A DNA stretch of 64,000 nucleotides, taken from positions 186,001 through 250,000 of the forward strand of contig JAEXRW010000010.1 of assembly GCA_023454175.1 (NCBI GenBank), given 5' to 3'. Made by a program: the position numbers and the translations under genes. Source of the stretch: Bacillota bacterium (GTDB taxonomy: Bacteria > Bacillota > Clostridia > Christensenellales > JAEXRW01). Under the pieces are notes generated by a model. It was not told where the DNA came from and made no database searches. It saw only the letters and a list, made by a program, of their open reading frames with translations. Position 1 is the first letter of the stretch; each line of letters begins with the position of its first letter. Below are positions 35,580 through 44,098 of this stretch, piece after piece.

Positions 35580-35840
35580 GAATTGTCCTGCAGGGGTAAA
35601 CCCCTCAGCCTCCATGCGACCAAAGGTCGCTTGGGAGGCAGCTCCCCTAATAGGGGCGCCATGCGGGGGAGAAGCATAATGTACAATTTACAATGTACAA
35701 TGTACAATGGCGGAGTCCTTCGGACATTTGAATGGCCCGGCGGGGGGAATCCCTGCAAGTAATAAATTGACAATTGAGAATTGAGAATTGTGGAATGCAG
35801 TATGTTTAAATAACCCTGCGGGGAAAATCCCTGCGGGGGG
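35567..35840. repeat. Modular intergenic repeat cluster
   Basis: In order: GTTGAGAGTTGAGAATTG units, CCTGCAGGGG, a CCCCTCAGCC..GGTCGC..CTCCCCTAATAGGGGCGCCATGCGG module, TACAATTTACAATG units, a GGAGTCCTTCGGAC hairpin, further ATTGAGAATTG units, and CCCTGCGGGG copies. It is one of the two fullest versions in the window. Confidence 0.75.
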
Positions 35841-35944
35841 TTATATGTTAAGTATCGCAAAGATATGTTGACGAGTTCTGCTTCAGATACAATAACAGGC
35901 GGCATGAAATGCTTGATACGATGCTGATGCAGGCGGTAATATAA

Positions 35945-36178
35945 CTAATGAACCAATGTATTAAATATTGAGCGCAAATCAATATGAAAAGGCAATGGTA
36001 CATCCTCGTTATTAAGCATTCTTTTTTTGAAATTCCAAATATCTAAGCCAACAATTTCTCTGGTTTTATAATCAAGATTTATTAAGACCCCTCTATGTTT
36101 TTCGTCAACAAATGAATCTGGACACTCTTTCAATGTAACGTAAAGAATGTCGTACTTTTCGTTATATTCAATGCTCAT
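35945..36178 (-). CDS. DUF2283 (YuzE-like) protein
   Basis: A 77-residue protein with the DUF2283 pattern: IEYNEKYDILYVTL, then GVLINLDYKTREIVGLDIWNFKKR. Such small proteins often lie next to DUF4258/RelE-like toxins, and antitoxin roles have been proposed. It is the last of three closely packed small genes (one base after the stop of the previous gene) in an AT-rich island. The start is ATG 36178. Confidence 0.75.
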   Translation of the reverse strand: MSIEYNEKYDILYVTLKECPDSFVDEKHRGVLINLDYKTREIVGLDIWNFKKRMLNNEDVPLPFHIDLRSIFNTLVH

Positions 36179-36179
36179 A

Positions 36180-36551
36180 TTATTCTGCCTTAACATATAT
36201 CGGGTCCACCTCGAAGTCTGGAATCTTAGCTGTTTGCCATACTGTAATGATTGTTGCCTCATAATCCGTTTTATACTCCGCCGAAACTACCATATAGAGT
36301 TCCGGTCTTTCTGGGTCAGCGCCCTTACAGTATAACCTTTCCCTATCTCCCTCTCCATAATGATTTTCATCCCAATATGATATTTCGTAATTTTCAACTG
36401 CATGCTTAACACAATGTAATTTATTGGCCAAATAAGGATGGCGTTTTATTGCGTGTTGCCAACCATATGTTAAAGGCGCACCTTTGTTTAATGTATATTT
36501 CACGCCAGCCTTTGCATGACTAGCTATAAATATAATCTCGTCCTCAGCCAT
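36180..36551 (-). CDS. Small basic protein, possible RelE/DUF4258-like toxin
   Basis: A 123-residue protein, not firmly recognised. A helix with TYGWQHAIKRHPYLANKL precedes a beta-rich half (RERLYCKGADPERPELYMVVSAEY, ATIITVWQTAKI). The sequence of strands ending in a Thr/Trp segment recalls small RNA-cutting toxins of the DUF4258/BrnT type, and its neighbour is DUF2283, a frequent partner of such proteins. The toxin call is inference. The ATG at 36551 begins one base after the stop of the previous gene. Confidence 0.55.
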   Translation of the reverse strand: MAEDEIIFIASHAKAGVKYTLNKGAPLTYGWQHAIKRHPYLANKLHCVKHAVENYEISYWDENHYGEGDRERLYCKGADPERPELYMVVSAEYKTDYEATIITVWQTAKIPDFEVDPIYVKAE

Positions 36552-36552
36552 T

Positions 36553-36816
36553 CTATTCTTTGGCCTCAGATGCCTTCGTCTTTGCTTTTGCGTCTGCTTC
36601 CTTTTTATAATCGTCAATATTTCGGATTATTGCTTCAGCAACTGATTTCGCATATACAAATGGAATAGTAATTAACGCTTGTTCTTCAATAATTAATTGC
36701 GTGTTCCCGTCTGCATTTTTATCTACCGGCCTTTGCAGCATGAAAAGCAGGTGCGTATCTCTTCCATCGGTCATTACCGTGACTTTATTACTGTGTGCGT
36801 TAAATGTTTTTTCCAT
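36553..36816 (-). CDS. Small conserved-looking protein, first gene of the AT-rich module
   Basis: An 87-residue acidic/basic protein: two beta segments (NKVTVMTDGRDTHLLFML; NTQLIIEEQALITIPFVYAKSV) and a helical Lys/Ala-rich tail. It resembles DUF3467-type proteins in layout (strand, Pro, helix with Tyr-Lys), without certainty. It starts the operon with GGAGGAG and an inverted repeat in the promoter region. ATG 36816 is preferred over the in-frame ATG at 36831, which lies before the binding site. Confidence 0.55.
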   Translation of the reverse strand: MEKTFNAHSNKVTVMTDGRDTHLLFMLQRPVDKNADGNTQLIIEEQALITIPFVYAKSVAEAIIRNIDDYKKEADAKAKTKASEAKE

Positions 36817-36861
36817 ACTGTACTCCTCCATTATATTCCTCTAATAGGATCTTTGGTACAG

Positions 36862-36876
36862 TATGATTGTATCATA
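36862..36876. promoter_or_regulatory. Inverted repeat in the module promoter region
   Basis: TATGAT-TGT-ATCATA, a perfect 6-bp inverted repeat with a 3-base centre, about 45 bases before the first start codon of the AT-rich module. Its arms also look like -10 boxes, so a bound protein would block transcription. Confidence 0.45.
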
Positions 36877-37089
36877 TTGTTTCATATATTGGTATATATT
36901 GTTGGAACAAAAAACTCAATGTATGCTTGAGCATGTGAACATATATTTTAGATTGGACGATTTAAACCTGTCAATTTGTTTTGTAAATAACTATTTTAAT
37001 CAACAATATTTATCGATGAAGGAATAATATAATCTTATTGCCCTGCGGGTGAAGATCATATATAGCAGTCGGGCCTTGCTTTCTTGCAG
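36877..37089. other. AT-rich flank of the three-gene module
   Basis: No gene. It includes a lone CCCTGCGGG repeat word near 37040. Together with 35870-36876 it forms an island much richer in A+T than its surroundings. Confidence 0.4.
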
Positions 37090-38436
37090 TTATTCGATAT
37101 TGTACGAGAGGCGGCGGAGGAGGCCGCCCATGCGGCCCATGAGGCCGAGCATGGCCAGCCTGGACGCGGCTTTGCCAAACTTGCGGTAGACGAGATTAAA
37201 CAGCAGGTAGGGGGCCTGCAGGGAGGGGGCAAGGGGCATGCGGCGCCGAATATTTTTGAAAGAATAGAACTCCCGGTACATCCACAGGTACCCCTGCTCC
37301 AATTGCTCCTGCGTCATATTCCGGGGGAGGAAGACGGCGCGGGAGGTATTGTAATGCGTGCAGTCAAAGTCCACGATCCTGCCTTCCGTGAGCATCCTTT
37401 CATAGAGCCGGGTGCCGGGGTAGGGGGTGAGGATGTGGGCCGTCATGGTCTCGATGCGGTTCTCCACCAGCCAGTCCAGCGTATCCCGGAAGACCGAGGG
37501 GGTATCATGGTCCAGGCCCAGGACCAGGCTGGAATTCACCATGATCTCCCGGTCGTGGACCATGGAAATGAGCGTCTCGTACATGGCGGTATTGTTCTGC
37601 GATTTGCCGACGGAGGAGATGGAGAGGGGGTTTATCGACTCAAAGCCGATGAACAGGCTGCGGCAGCCGCACTCCTTCATGGTATCCAGCAGGCGGGGAT
37701 GGTGCACGAGGTCCGCGCTCACGGCGGCATTCCACGTAAGGCCGAGGGGCCGGATGGCGGACAGGAAACGCTCGGTCCAGGGGATATCCCCGATGAAATT
37801 ATCATCGATAAAAAGCACGTGCTTCGTGCCCAGGCTCTCGATCTCCCGGATGACATTTTCCACGGGGCGGTTCACGGTGCCATGGCGGACATATGCACAG
37901 CTATTGTAGCAGAATTCACAGGAATGCGGGCAGCCCCGGGAGGCGCAGACGGTATTGGTATAGAGATAGCGGTTTTTTTGCAGCAGGTCCCAGCGCGGGA
38001 TGGGGGAATCCTCCACGGGGGCGGTAGCCTGCGAACGGTAGACGCGCTGCAGGGAGCCGTTTACCGCATCCCGGACGATCTGCTCCCAGACGCCTTCGGC
38101 CTCCCCGATGCAGACGGCGTCCACGTGCTGCAGTGCACCGGATGGATCGGCACTGGCGTGGATGCCGCCCGCCACGACGGGGATGCCGCGGCTGCGGTAG
38201 GAATCCGCAATGCTCCATGCCCGGGCGGAGGTATCCACATTCACCGTAATGGCGACAAGACCGGGCGAATCCAGAAGGTATACGCGGCCGGCGTTTTCAT
38301 CCTCAAAGATGAGCTCGTGCTCCGGCGGGGTGAGGGCGGCCAGGATGAGGAGGGCCAGGGAGGGGGCCATGAGCCGTTTGAACTCTGAGTCCATGGGGCG
38401 AAGGGTCATGCGGGGCTGCACCAGCTTTATCTTCAA
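37090..38436 (-). CDS. Radical SAM protein with N-terminal B12-binding domain
   Basis: A 448-residue enzyme. The N-terminal cobalamin-binding-type fold covers about 1-150 (VAITVNVDTSARAWSIADSYR, VVAGGIHAS and AVCIGEAEGVWEQIV). The radical SAM core has CPHSCEFC (CxxxCxxC, [4Fe-4S]) in ASRGCPHSCEFCYN, then FIDDNFIGD and GFESINP. A C-terminal tail has HILTPYPGTRLYERM. This is the layout of B12-radical SAM enzymes such as BchE/HpnJ-type methyltransferases or cyclases. The substrate is unknown and no pathway neighbours help. The start is probably the TTG at 38436 after GAGGTG; longer readings lack conserved sequence. Confidence 0.88.
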   Translation of the reverse strand: MKIKLVQPRMTLRPMDSEFKRLMAPSLALLILAALTPPEHELIFEDENAGRVYLLDSPGLVAITVNVDTSARAWSIADSYRSRGIPVVAGGIHASADPSGALQHVDAVCIGEAEGVWEQIVRDAVNGSLQRVYRSQATAPVEDSPIPRWDLLQKNRYLYTNTVCASRGCPHSCEFCYNSCAYVRHGTVNRPVENVIREIESLGTKHVLFIDDNFIGDIPWTERFLSAIRPLGLTWNAAVSADLVHHPRLLDTMKECGCRSLFIGFESINPLSISSVGKSQNNTAMYETLISMVHDREIMVNSSLVLGLDHDTPSVFRDTLDWLVENRIETMTAHILTPYPGTRLYERMLTEGRIVDFDCTHYNTSRAVFLPRNMTQEQLEQGYLWMYREFYSFKNIRRRMPLAPSLQAPYLLFNLVYRKFGKAASRLAMLGLMGRMGGLLRRLSYNIE

Positions 38437-38674
38437 AACGACACCTCTAATCCTGAATAACGATAGGATAGTACTGATTATAAATAAAAACATATCGATA
38501 ATCAATATGTTTATGCAAATTTCCAATCATTCGTCACCGTGCACCGGACCTTTGGTCACAGGCCATGCGGTATCGGAACTGCGGCGACATACATCCATAC
38601 GGGGGAAAGTATACAGAACAGGACAAATATGGTATGCTGGAAGTGCAACAAAATGACATTTTGGAGGTATCCCC

Positions 38675-39160
38675 ATGAAAGCGAAAAGAGTCGAGACCAC
38701 TGTGCTCGGGATACTTGCTTTCCTAGCGGGCCTGCAGATCGCCGCAATCTACGTAAAGGTATTCGTGAATTACCTGCAGGACGGGTCGGACGCCCTCAAC
38801 ACCTTTCTGAGTGTTTTTACGGGCGTGCTTTTCGGGCTGGTGCTGATGGCGTTTGGCGTGGTGGTGCTTTTCACGGGGAAGAAGGAGCGGCCGATAGCGA
38901 CGGCGTGCCTGGCCGCCATCTCCGCGGCGTGGGCCTTTTCCCTGCTGTACAATTACCTGAAGGATACGCTGGTGGTGGGCTGGGACGTAATAGAGCTGCA
39001 ATTCCGCTCTTACCAGGACGGCGCGCCGTTTATCGCGGTGATCCTGGGACTGGGCCTGGGGATATGGGGATGCGTGCATGCGGGCGGTTACATGAAGCGG
39101 ATGCGGGCAGCATATGAGGCGCAAGAAGAGGAACCGTGCAACACGGAAGTTGACAGTTGA
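38675..39160 (+). CDS. Uncharacterised four-helix membrane protein
   Basis: A 161-residue membrane protein with helices near 8-30, 44-66, 74-95 and 114-136 and a short acidic tail. GGAGG lies nine bases before the ATG. No family recognised. The last codons (EVDS and TGA) are GTTGACAGTTGA, the first unit of the downstream repeat. As in two other genes, the repeat gives the stop codon. Confidence 0.7.
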   Translation: MKAKRVETTVLGILAFLAGLQIAAIYVKVFVNYLQDGSDALNTFLSVFTGVLFGLVLMAFGVVVLFTGKKERPIATACLAAISAAWAFSLLYNYLKDTLVVGWDVIELQFRSYQDGAPFIAVILGLGLGIWGCVHAGGYMKRMRAAYEAQEEEPCNTEVDS

Positions 39161-39412
39161 GAGTTGAGAGTTGATAGTTAATAGTTAATAGTTTCGGTAA
39201 GCCCTGCGGGGGGGAAATAATTAATAATTAAGAGTTAAGAATTAAGAATTGCGGAATGCCCGCGGGCATGGACCAAAACCCTGCGGGGGAAGAATCCCTG
39301 CGGGGAATGTATAATTTATAATGTATAATTGTTGTATGCCCTGGCGGGGACAATGAATGATTCATAATCGATAATATAATTGTGGAATGCCCTGCGGGCA
39401 TGATTCATCGAG
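39149..39412. repeat. Modular intergenic repeat cluster
   Basis: GTTGACAGTTGAGAGTTGATAG and AGTTAATAGTTAATAG units, CCCTGCGGGGG, AATTAAGAATTG units, GGAATGCCCGCGGGCATGG palindrome, CCCTGCGGGG copies, TATAATTTATAATG units, and a final GGAATGCCCTGCGGGCATGATTC palindrome. This fills the gap before the lipoprotein gene. Confidence 0.75.
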
Positions 39413-39489
39413 CCCACGGTGCGGACGGTAAACAATGATCCGGGGAAAAAGAAAGAAGCGGGGAAGCATGCGCATACCCGCTTTTATGA

Positions 39490-40269
39490 TTACAAACCCC
39501 AATCAGCATCAAACTGAATGGATTTGATGATGCTCTGAAGAACTTTTTTATCCGCTTTATCCATCCAGGCGCATGTAATAATGGCGACATACCCGTCCTT
39601 TGCGATATAATACTGGGACTCATCGATGGTAAGGCCCAGCGCCTTATACTTTATATCGCACATAGCACCATTTCGTTTTCCGATTTTGGCTTTGACGGGT
39701 TTGGAGAAGGTCACATCCGCAGATACGGAGGACTTCGCCACATTGATGGCCTCTTTGGCCAAAGCAACGATGTCCTTTGTCAGAAAAGCAGGTACCGGTT
39801 TAACCAGAACGTTGATAGTTGCGTTAAAGCCGATCGTGTAATCCATCGGATGCTTCATGGCTACGGATATGGGGATATTCTCCTGCACGGCATTTTCAAA
39901 CGCCTGGGAATCGGTGAACTGGCTTTTGAGAAATTCAATATTTTTGGCATAGAACTGGTTTATCTGGTCGTTTGTCAGCACGGTCCAGCCATCCGGATAT
40001 TTGAGGATCATATCCATATTTGCGACAATCAGCGTATTATCTTGCTGAGTGGATAACGCGGGAGTGGGTGAAGGTGCCGGAGAAGATGTGAGGGCAGGTA
40101 TGGGCGTTGGTGCGGATGAAGGTACAGGTGTTGACATTTGCGAGGGCACTGGTGAAGGCTCCGCTGCGATAACGGGAATATCCTTTTGCGGCAGCTTCAC
40201 AGAGAAGCACGAAGACAGAAGGCCCGCGGCCAAAAGGACGATGACTGCCAGGGTCAAACCTTTTTTCAT
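39490..40269 (-). CDS. Putative lipoprotein
   Basis: A 259-residue exported protein. Lys-rich start, hydrophobic segment and lipobox LLSSC (Cys21), then a Ser/Thr/Pro-rich linker of about 45 residues. The globular part (about 78-258) begins with an NMDMILKYPDGWTV strand and has Lys-rich and beta segments ending KKVLQSIIKSIQFD. This is like the small lipoproteins of the PsbP/LpqN type that carry a 'YP.GW' start and a 'i..SI.f' end. Function unknown. GGGGGTG precedes the ATG. Confidence 0.7.
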   Translation of the reverse strand: MKKGLTLAVIVLLAAGLLSSCFSVKLPQKDIPVIAAEPSPVPSQMSTPVPSSAPTPIPALTSSPAPSPTPALSTQQDNTLIVANMDMILKYPDGWTVLTNDQINQFYAKNIEFLKSQFTDSQAFENAVQENIPISVAMKHPMDYTIGFNATINVLVKPVPAFLTKDIVALAKEAINVAKSSVSADVTFSKPVKAKIGKRNGAMCDIKYKALGLTIDESQYYIAKDGYVAIITCAWMDKADKKVLQSIIKSIQFDADWGL

Positions 40270-40378
40270 AATACACCCCCACTGCTTGCGGCTCTTTTGA
40301 AATGCCGAAAATCACCTACAATATACCATAAGCGTACCGGTAATGGAACATCATGCCTGATACACAGGAGGACCCACC

Positions 40379-40801
40379 TCAGCAACCTTCGATATCATAG
40401 GAGAACATCAGCAGGTCGTCGCGGCGCTGCCAGCCCAGCGCAGTCCAGAAAGACTCCGCAAGGGCGTTGCCTTTTTTCACAAAAAGGTGGCATTTGGCGA
40501 TGCCTTCCCGTGCGAGGGCGTCCGATGCGGCGCGGAACAGCGCACGGCCCGCTCCCCTGCCCCTGAAAGCCGGATCCACGGCCATGTGGTGGATATAGCC
40601 CCTTCGCCCGTCATGCCCGCAGAGCACCGCGCCGACGATCCCGTCCCCTTCCACCGCGACAAAGCTCATGCCGGGATTCCGTGCGAGGTATTTTCCGATC
40701 TCGCAGCGGTCATCCGCCTGGCTGAGGCCGATGCCGGGCATACCCTCCCACAGATCATAAACCGCATCATAATCCGCTATCACAAACTCCCGAATATGCA
40801 T
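40379..40801 (-). CDS. GNAT family N-acetyltransferase, YpeA/RimI-like
   Basis: A 140-residue acetyltransferase. IREFVIADYDAVYDLWE is the usual start. YIHHMAVDPAFRGRGAGRALF is motif A, and HLFVKKGNALAESFWTALGWQRR matches the YpeA-type segment 'fv...N..A..fY..lGw'. Substrate unknown. The ATG follows AAAGGAG by nine bases. Monocistronic. Confidence 0.87.
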   Translation of the reverse strand: MHIREFVIADYDAVYDLWEGMPGIGLSQADDRCEIGKYLARNPGMSFVAVEGDGIVGAVLCGHDGRRGYIHHMAVDPAFRGRGAGRALFRAASDALAREGIAKCHLFVKKGNALAESFWTALGWQRRDDLLMFSYDIEGC

Positions 40802-41543
40802 AAATATTCACTCCTTTTGCATGATCATATCAGAGTGGAGGATGATTGTACATATATATGTTAATAGTAATTATAATTATTCATCAAGCGGCCTTTGAAA
40901 CACCCAGTATGCGTCCAACCGGAGACCTGCAGGGGGCGGCCCGCCAGCCAGACCTTGCGAGGACAACCCGCGGGGCGGCATACGCGAAATGAGCCCTGTG
41001 AAACCGGAGACAATATGGGAGTCAAGCCTGCCTCCCATTGCATTGATTATATAGCCCTGCAGGGAAAACCTATGAGGTTATTAGTTGACAGTTGAGATAT
41101 ACATGCCGGTTTGGCACCAATAGAAGAATGAAAATATGGCTGCCCCCAACTCAACTCCCGCACCAATCCCTCCGGCAGCATGCGACCCCATAGAACCGCA
41201 AGCGGTTCATTTGGGTCGCTTACGCTGCCACCTCCCTTTAACAAGGGAGGCTTTTGGAGGCGAATACGATCAATACAATGACCATACTTGGGTATTAAGG
41301 CAAGATATAACCCGAGAAATTAAGGGAATCTTCATGATAGGGTTTGAAAGTGGACAGTTGTGGAATGCATAGGAGGTATGTTTGCCCCCATTGGGGCATG
41401 ATATGTGCGGCAGATCTGCGGGGTAATCCCTGCGGGAGTTCCCTCCTTAAGGCCACATGCAACCCTACGGGTTGCCTGGGCGCCAGCTCCCGTACGCAAC
41501 GCGCGTCTGAGGGAGCCAAGTTGGGTGCAGCAGCCTATATTGA
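40802..41543. repeat. 742-bp interval made mostly of intergenic repeat modules
   Basis: No gene. It includes CCCTGCAGGG, a TTAGTTGACAGTTGAG unit, a CATGCGACCCCAT..GAACCGCAAGCGGTTC..GGGTCGC hairpin, CCTCCCTTTAACAAGGGAGG, a GGACAGTTGTGGAATGCATAGGAGG segment, CCCCATTGGGGCATGA, and CCTGCGGGAGTTCCC. It ends with an ACGCAACGCGCGT-containing module like the one at 49.7 kb. Short open frames here are translations of repeats. Confidence 0.7.
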
Positions 41544-42698
41544 TTATTCGTCGTCGAGAAGATGACCCATCTTCTCTTTTTTTGTCTGCATGTAGAAGCG
41601 GTCCACCTCATTAGCCTCTATCAGAATGGGGACGCGTTCGACGATCTCCAGATCAAAACCCGAGAGGCCGGCGATCTTGGCGGGGTTATTGGTCAGGAGG
41701 CGGAGCTGCCGGATACCCAGATCGGAGAGGATCTGCGCGCCCATGCCGTATTCGCGAAGGTCGGGCGGGAAGCCCAGGCGGACATTGGCCTCCACGGTAT
41801 CGGCGCCGGCATCCTGCAATTCATACGCGCGTATTTTATTCACCAGGCCGATGCCGCGGCCTTCCTGGCGCATGTAGATGAGCGCGCCGCGGCCTTCGGC
41901 GCTGATCTGCCGGAGGGCGGCATGGAGCTGCTCGCCGCAGTCACAGCGCAGGGAATGGAAGGCATCCCCGGTGAGGCACTCGGAGTGCACACGCACGAGC
42001 GCAGGTTTGCCGTCTCCCACATCCCCCTTTACCAGGGCGACGTGATGTTCCCCGGTCAGTGCGCTCTCATAGGCTGCGATGCGGAACTCCCCGAATGCGG
42101 TGGGCATTTTCGCCTCAGCGGCGCGCGTTATCAGCTGATCCGTCTGCCTGCGGTATGTGATGAGGGCGGCAACCGTGACGGCCTTCAACCCGTGCTCCGG
42201 CGCTAAGGTCGCTATCCCGCCATCCAAAGCCGCCAGCAAGGCGACAGGTTTACAGCCTGCAAGCGAAACCAGGTCTACCGCCGCCTCGGGATGGCCCACG
42301 CAGCGGAGTACGCCGCCATGCTTTGCGACGACGACGGGTGTGGTATCAACGTTCAAAACTCCGGTATCTTCACCCGCAAGGGAACCAACGGCGGCCATTA
42401 TTGCAGCAACATCCACCTGCGTCTTAGCCTGCACAACCGGATCATGCGGGAGGCCGCATTTGCAGCCGGCATTGCCACAATCCGTAAAGGGGATGGAGCG
42501 GCGGACGGCCACATCGGCGGAAAGAGCTATTTCAACCGCGTTGCCATGGGAGGCCATGAAACCCATCGAATCAGCTGTTGCCTTTTCGGCGGCCATGACC
42601 AGGCTCGCCCGACCCTGCGCGCTTTCATCATCCGTAATTATTACGGCCCTGCCGGAACGGATATCCGAGAGGGCATCTTCAACCGTACAAAAAACCAT
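41544..42698 (-). CDS. ribBA: RibBA-type protein: intact GTP cyclohydrolase II, degraded DHBP synthase domain
   Basis: A 384-residue riboflavin synthesis protein. The C-terminal GTP cyclohydrolase II domain (about 195-384) is complete: VRVHSECLTGDAFHSLRCDCGEQL carries the three zinc Cys, followed by YMRQEGRGIGL, LGFPPDLREYG and LLTNNPAKI. The N-terminal half aligns with RibB (DHBP synthase), but the metal/substrate loop 'DDEdReNEGD' reads DDESAQGRASL. The TAFT-type segment is missing, replaced by a Cys-rich stretch (TDCGNAGCKCGLPHD), and GHTEA is GHPEA. RibB activity is therefore doubtful. There are no other rib genes nearby and no FMN riboswitch is visible. AGGAG lies about ten bases before the ATG. 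Confidence 0.88.
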   Translation of the reverse strand: MVFCTVEDALSDIRSGRAVIITDDESAQGRASLVMAAEKATADSMGFMASHGNAVEIALSADVAVRRSIPFTDCGNAGCKCGLPHDPVVQAKTQVDVAAIMAAVGSLAGEDTGVLNVDTTPVVVAKHGGVLRCVGHPEAAVDLVSLAGCKPVALLAALDGGIATLAPEHGLKAVTVAALITYRRQTDQLITRAAEAKMPTAFGEFRIAAYESALTGEHHVALVKGDVGDGKPALVRVHSECLTGDAFHSLRCDCGEQLHAALRQISAEGRGALIYMRQEGRGIGLVNKIRAYELQDAGADTVEANVRLGFPPDLREYGMGAQILSDLGIRQLRLLTNNPAKIAGLSGFDLEIVERVPILIEANEVDRFYMQTKKEKMGHLLDDE

Positions 42699-42825
42699 AA
42701 CCTTGTGCTCCTGTGAACCAGATTCGAATACACATTAGCACAGTTCGGAGGGAGAGAAAAGATAATTACAAATCCATAGAGGAAACAGATGTATAAAAAT
42801 AGAATAATATTAACATAAATGTTTT

Positions 42826-42853
42826 ACTATGTATTTATACATAGTTTTATAAT
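42826..42853 (+). promoter_or_regulatory. Palindrome and -10 box before the M23 peptidase gene
   Basis: A perfect 8-bp inverted repeat, ACTATGTA-TTTA-TACATAGT (42826-42845), lies directly before TATAAT (42848-42853). It occupies the place between the -35 and -10 boxes, so it is a good candidate repressor site. Confidence 0.5.
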
Positions 42854-42873
42854 AAATTCAGGGGTCAATCAAT

Positions 42874-43938
42874 ATGAAGAAAGCCATTGCTTTAGGACTT
42901 ATCGCACTATTCATGTGCAGTTGTTTTCCATCAGTGGTATCTGCTGATGTAAAGGCCCCTACAAATTTAAATGTGACAACAGAACCCAATATTCAATTCA
43001 TTATCTCCTGGAGTGCAACAAATGGAGCTGAAGGATATGAGGTGTGGCGGGCTACTTCAGTCAATGGAGTTTATAAGCAAATATGCAAAACAGCAAGAAC
43101 GCACTTTATTGATAGTGATATAGGAGCAAATTCAGATTTCTATTATATGGTCCGGGCATACCATAAACATATGCTGATAATATACCACTACAGCAATTTT
43201 ACCGCTCCGGTTAAAGGAAGATGGGTCAGTGTAACCGGTGTAACATTAGACAGAAGTACGGCCGATGTACCAACGGATGGCTTACAACTCACAGCTACCG
43301 TGTATCCATTTGACGCTGCAGATAAGCGTATTACATGGACATCATCAAATTATCAAATAGCATATGTAGATGGGAATGGAAAAATCACGACCATAAGTCC
43401 GGGGGATGCCGAAATAACTGTATGCACTGCGGAATATACGATAAATACTACTTGCAAGGTATTTGTATGCAAGAAACCAGCTAATGGTGATGTCACAGCC
43501 TACTATGATTTAGACAGGAATTTGGGAACCATTTCTCAATTTGATGGATGGGAAGGTACAAGTGCGAAAATATGGGAATCCGGCCATGCTTACGACCAGC
43601 ATGATGGCACAGATTTCGGTGTTGCTGAAGGCACTCCTGTATTTCCCTTTAAAAGAGGTATCGTGTTTACGGGAGTGGACGATACAAAAAATACATATAA
43701 AGCCGGCAAGATGTCCCGGGGGGTGTGGGTACAAATCACACATGAAGACGGCACCCTAACCCTGTATGGGCATCTGAAACCAGGCTCAGTGCTGGTACGC
43801 AACGGGCAAGTTGTTGACGTGAATACACAAATTGCCTCATCAGGGAATACCGGTTACTCAACCGGGCCACATTTACATTTTGGGTTAATGATAAATGGAC
43901 AATGGGTATGTCCTTATTATCTCAAATTAATAAACTAA
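42874..43938 (+). CDS. Secreted M23 (LytM/lysostaphin-type) peptidase with FN3 and Big_2 domains
   Basis: A 354-residue exported protein. A signal peptide (to about VSA/DV) is followed by an FN3-like domain (27-110), a bacterial Ig-like Big_2 domain (about 118-198, VTLDRSTADVPTDG..ITWTSSN) and an M23 peptidase. The zinc site is visible: HDGTDFGV gives His and Asp, LYGHLKPG and PHLHFGL the other His residues. It cuts peptide bridges in peptidoglycan, or is a regulator of that. The gene is markedly more AT-rich than its neighbours, including the codon choice, which suggests a different origin. Own promoter and terminator. Confidence 0.9.
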   Translation: MKKAIALGLIALFMCSCFPSVVSADVKAPTNLNVTTEPNIQFIISWSATNGAEGYEVWRATSVNGVYKQICKTARTHFIDSDIGANSDFYYMVRAYHKHMLIIYHYSNFTAPVKGRWVSVTGVTLDRSTADVPTDGLQLTATVYPFDAADKRITWTSSNYQIAYVDGNGKITTISPGDAEITVCTAEYTINTTCKVFVCKKPANGDVTAYYDLDRNLGTISQFDGWEGTSAKIWESGHAYDQHDGTDFGVAEGTPVFPFKRGIVFTGVDDTKNTYKAGKMSRGVWVQITHEDGTLTLYGHLKPGSVLVRNGQVVDVNTQIASSGNTGYSTGPHLHFGLMINGQWVCPYYLKLIN

Positions 43939-43946
43939 AGCCACAG

Positions 43947-43984
43947 AAAGAAAGGAAGTCATGGCAGGCTTCCTTTCTTTTATG
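43947..43984 (+). terminator. Rho-independent terminator of the M23 gene
   Basis: A perfect 12-bp stem (43947-43958 with 43969-43980) with T-rich end. Confidence 0.8.
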
Positions 43985-44098
43985 CTTAGAATAAGACTTA
44001 AACGATATCCGAAATAAGAATCGTTAGCTTTCAACGGACTGTACATGTGAATCATCACAATGCCTAACATGGCTTGAAGCTCACCATTTCACAGGGCA

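Noticed and set aside
37084..38388. 434-codon open frame on the plus strand
   Set aside because: Antisense to the radical SAM gene, which has clear cluster and B12 motifs.
41080..41520. CRISPR-like or coding content in the repeat-rich 742-bp interval
   Set aside because: The repeats differ in length and type, have no regular spacers, and the short frames are translations of palindromic modules.
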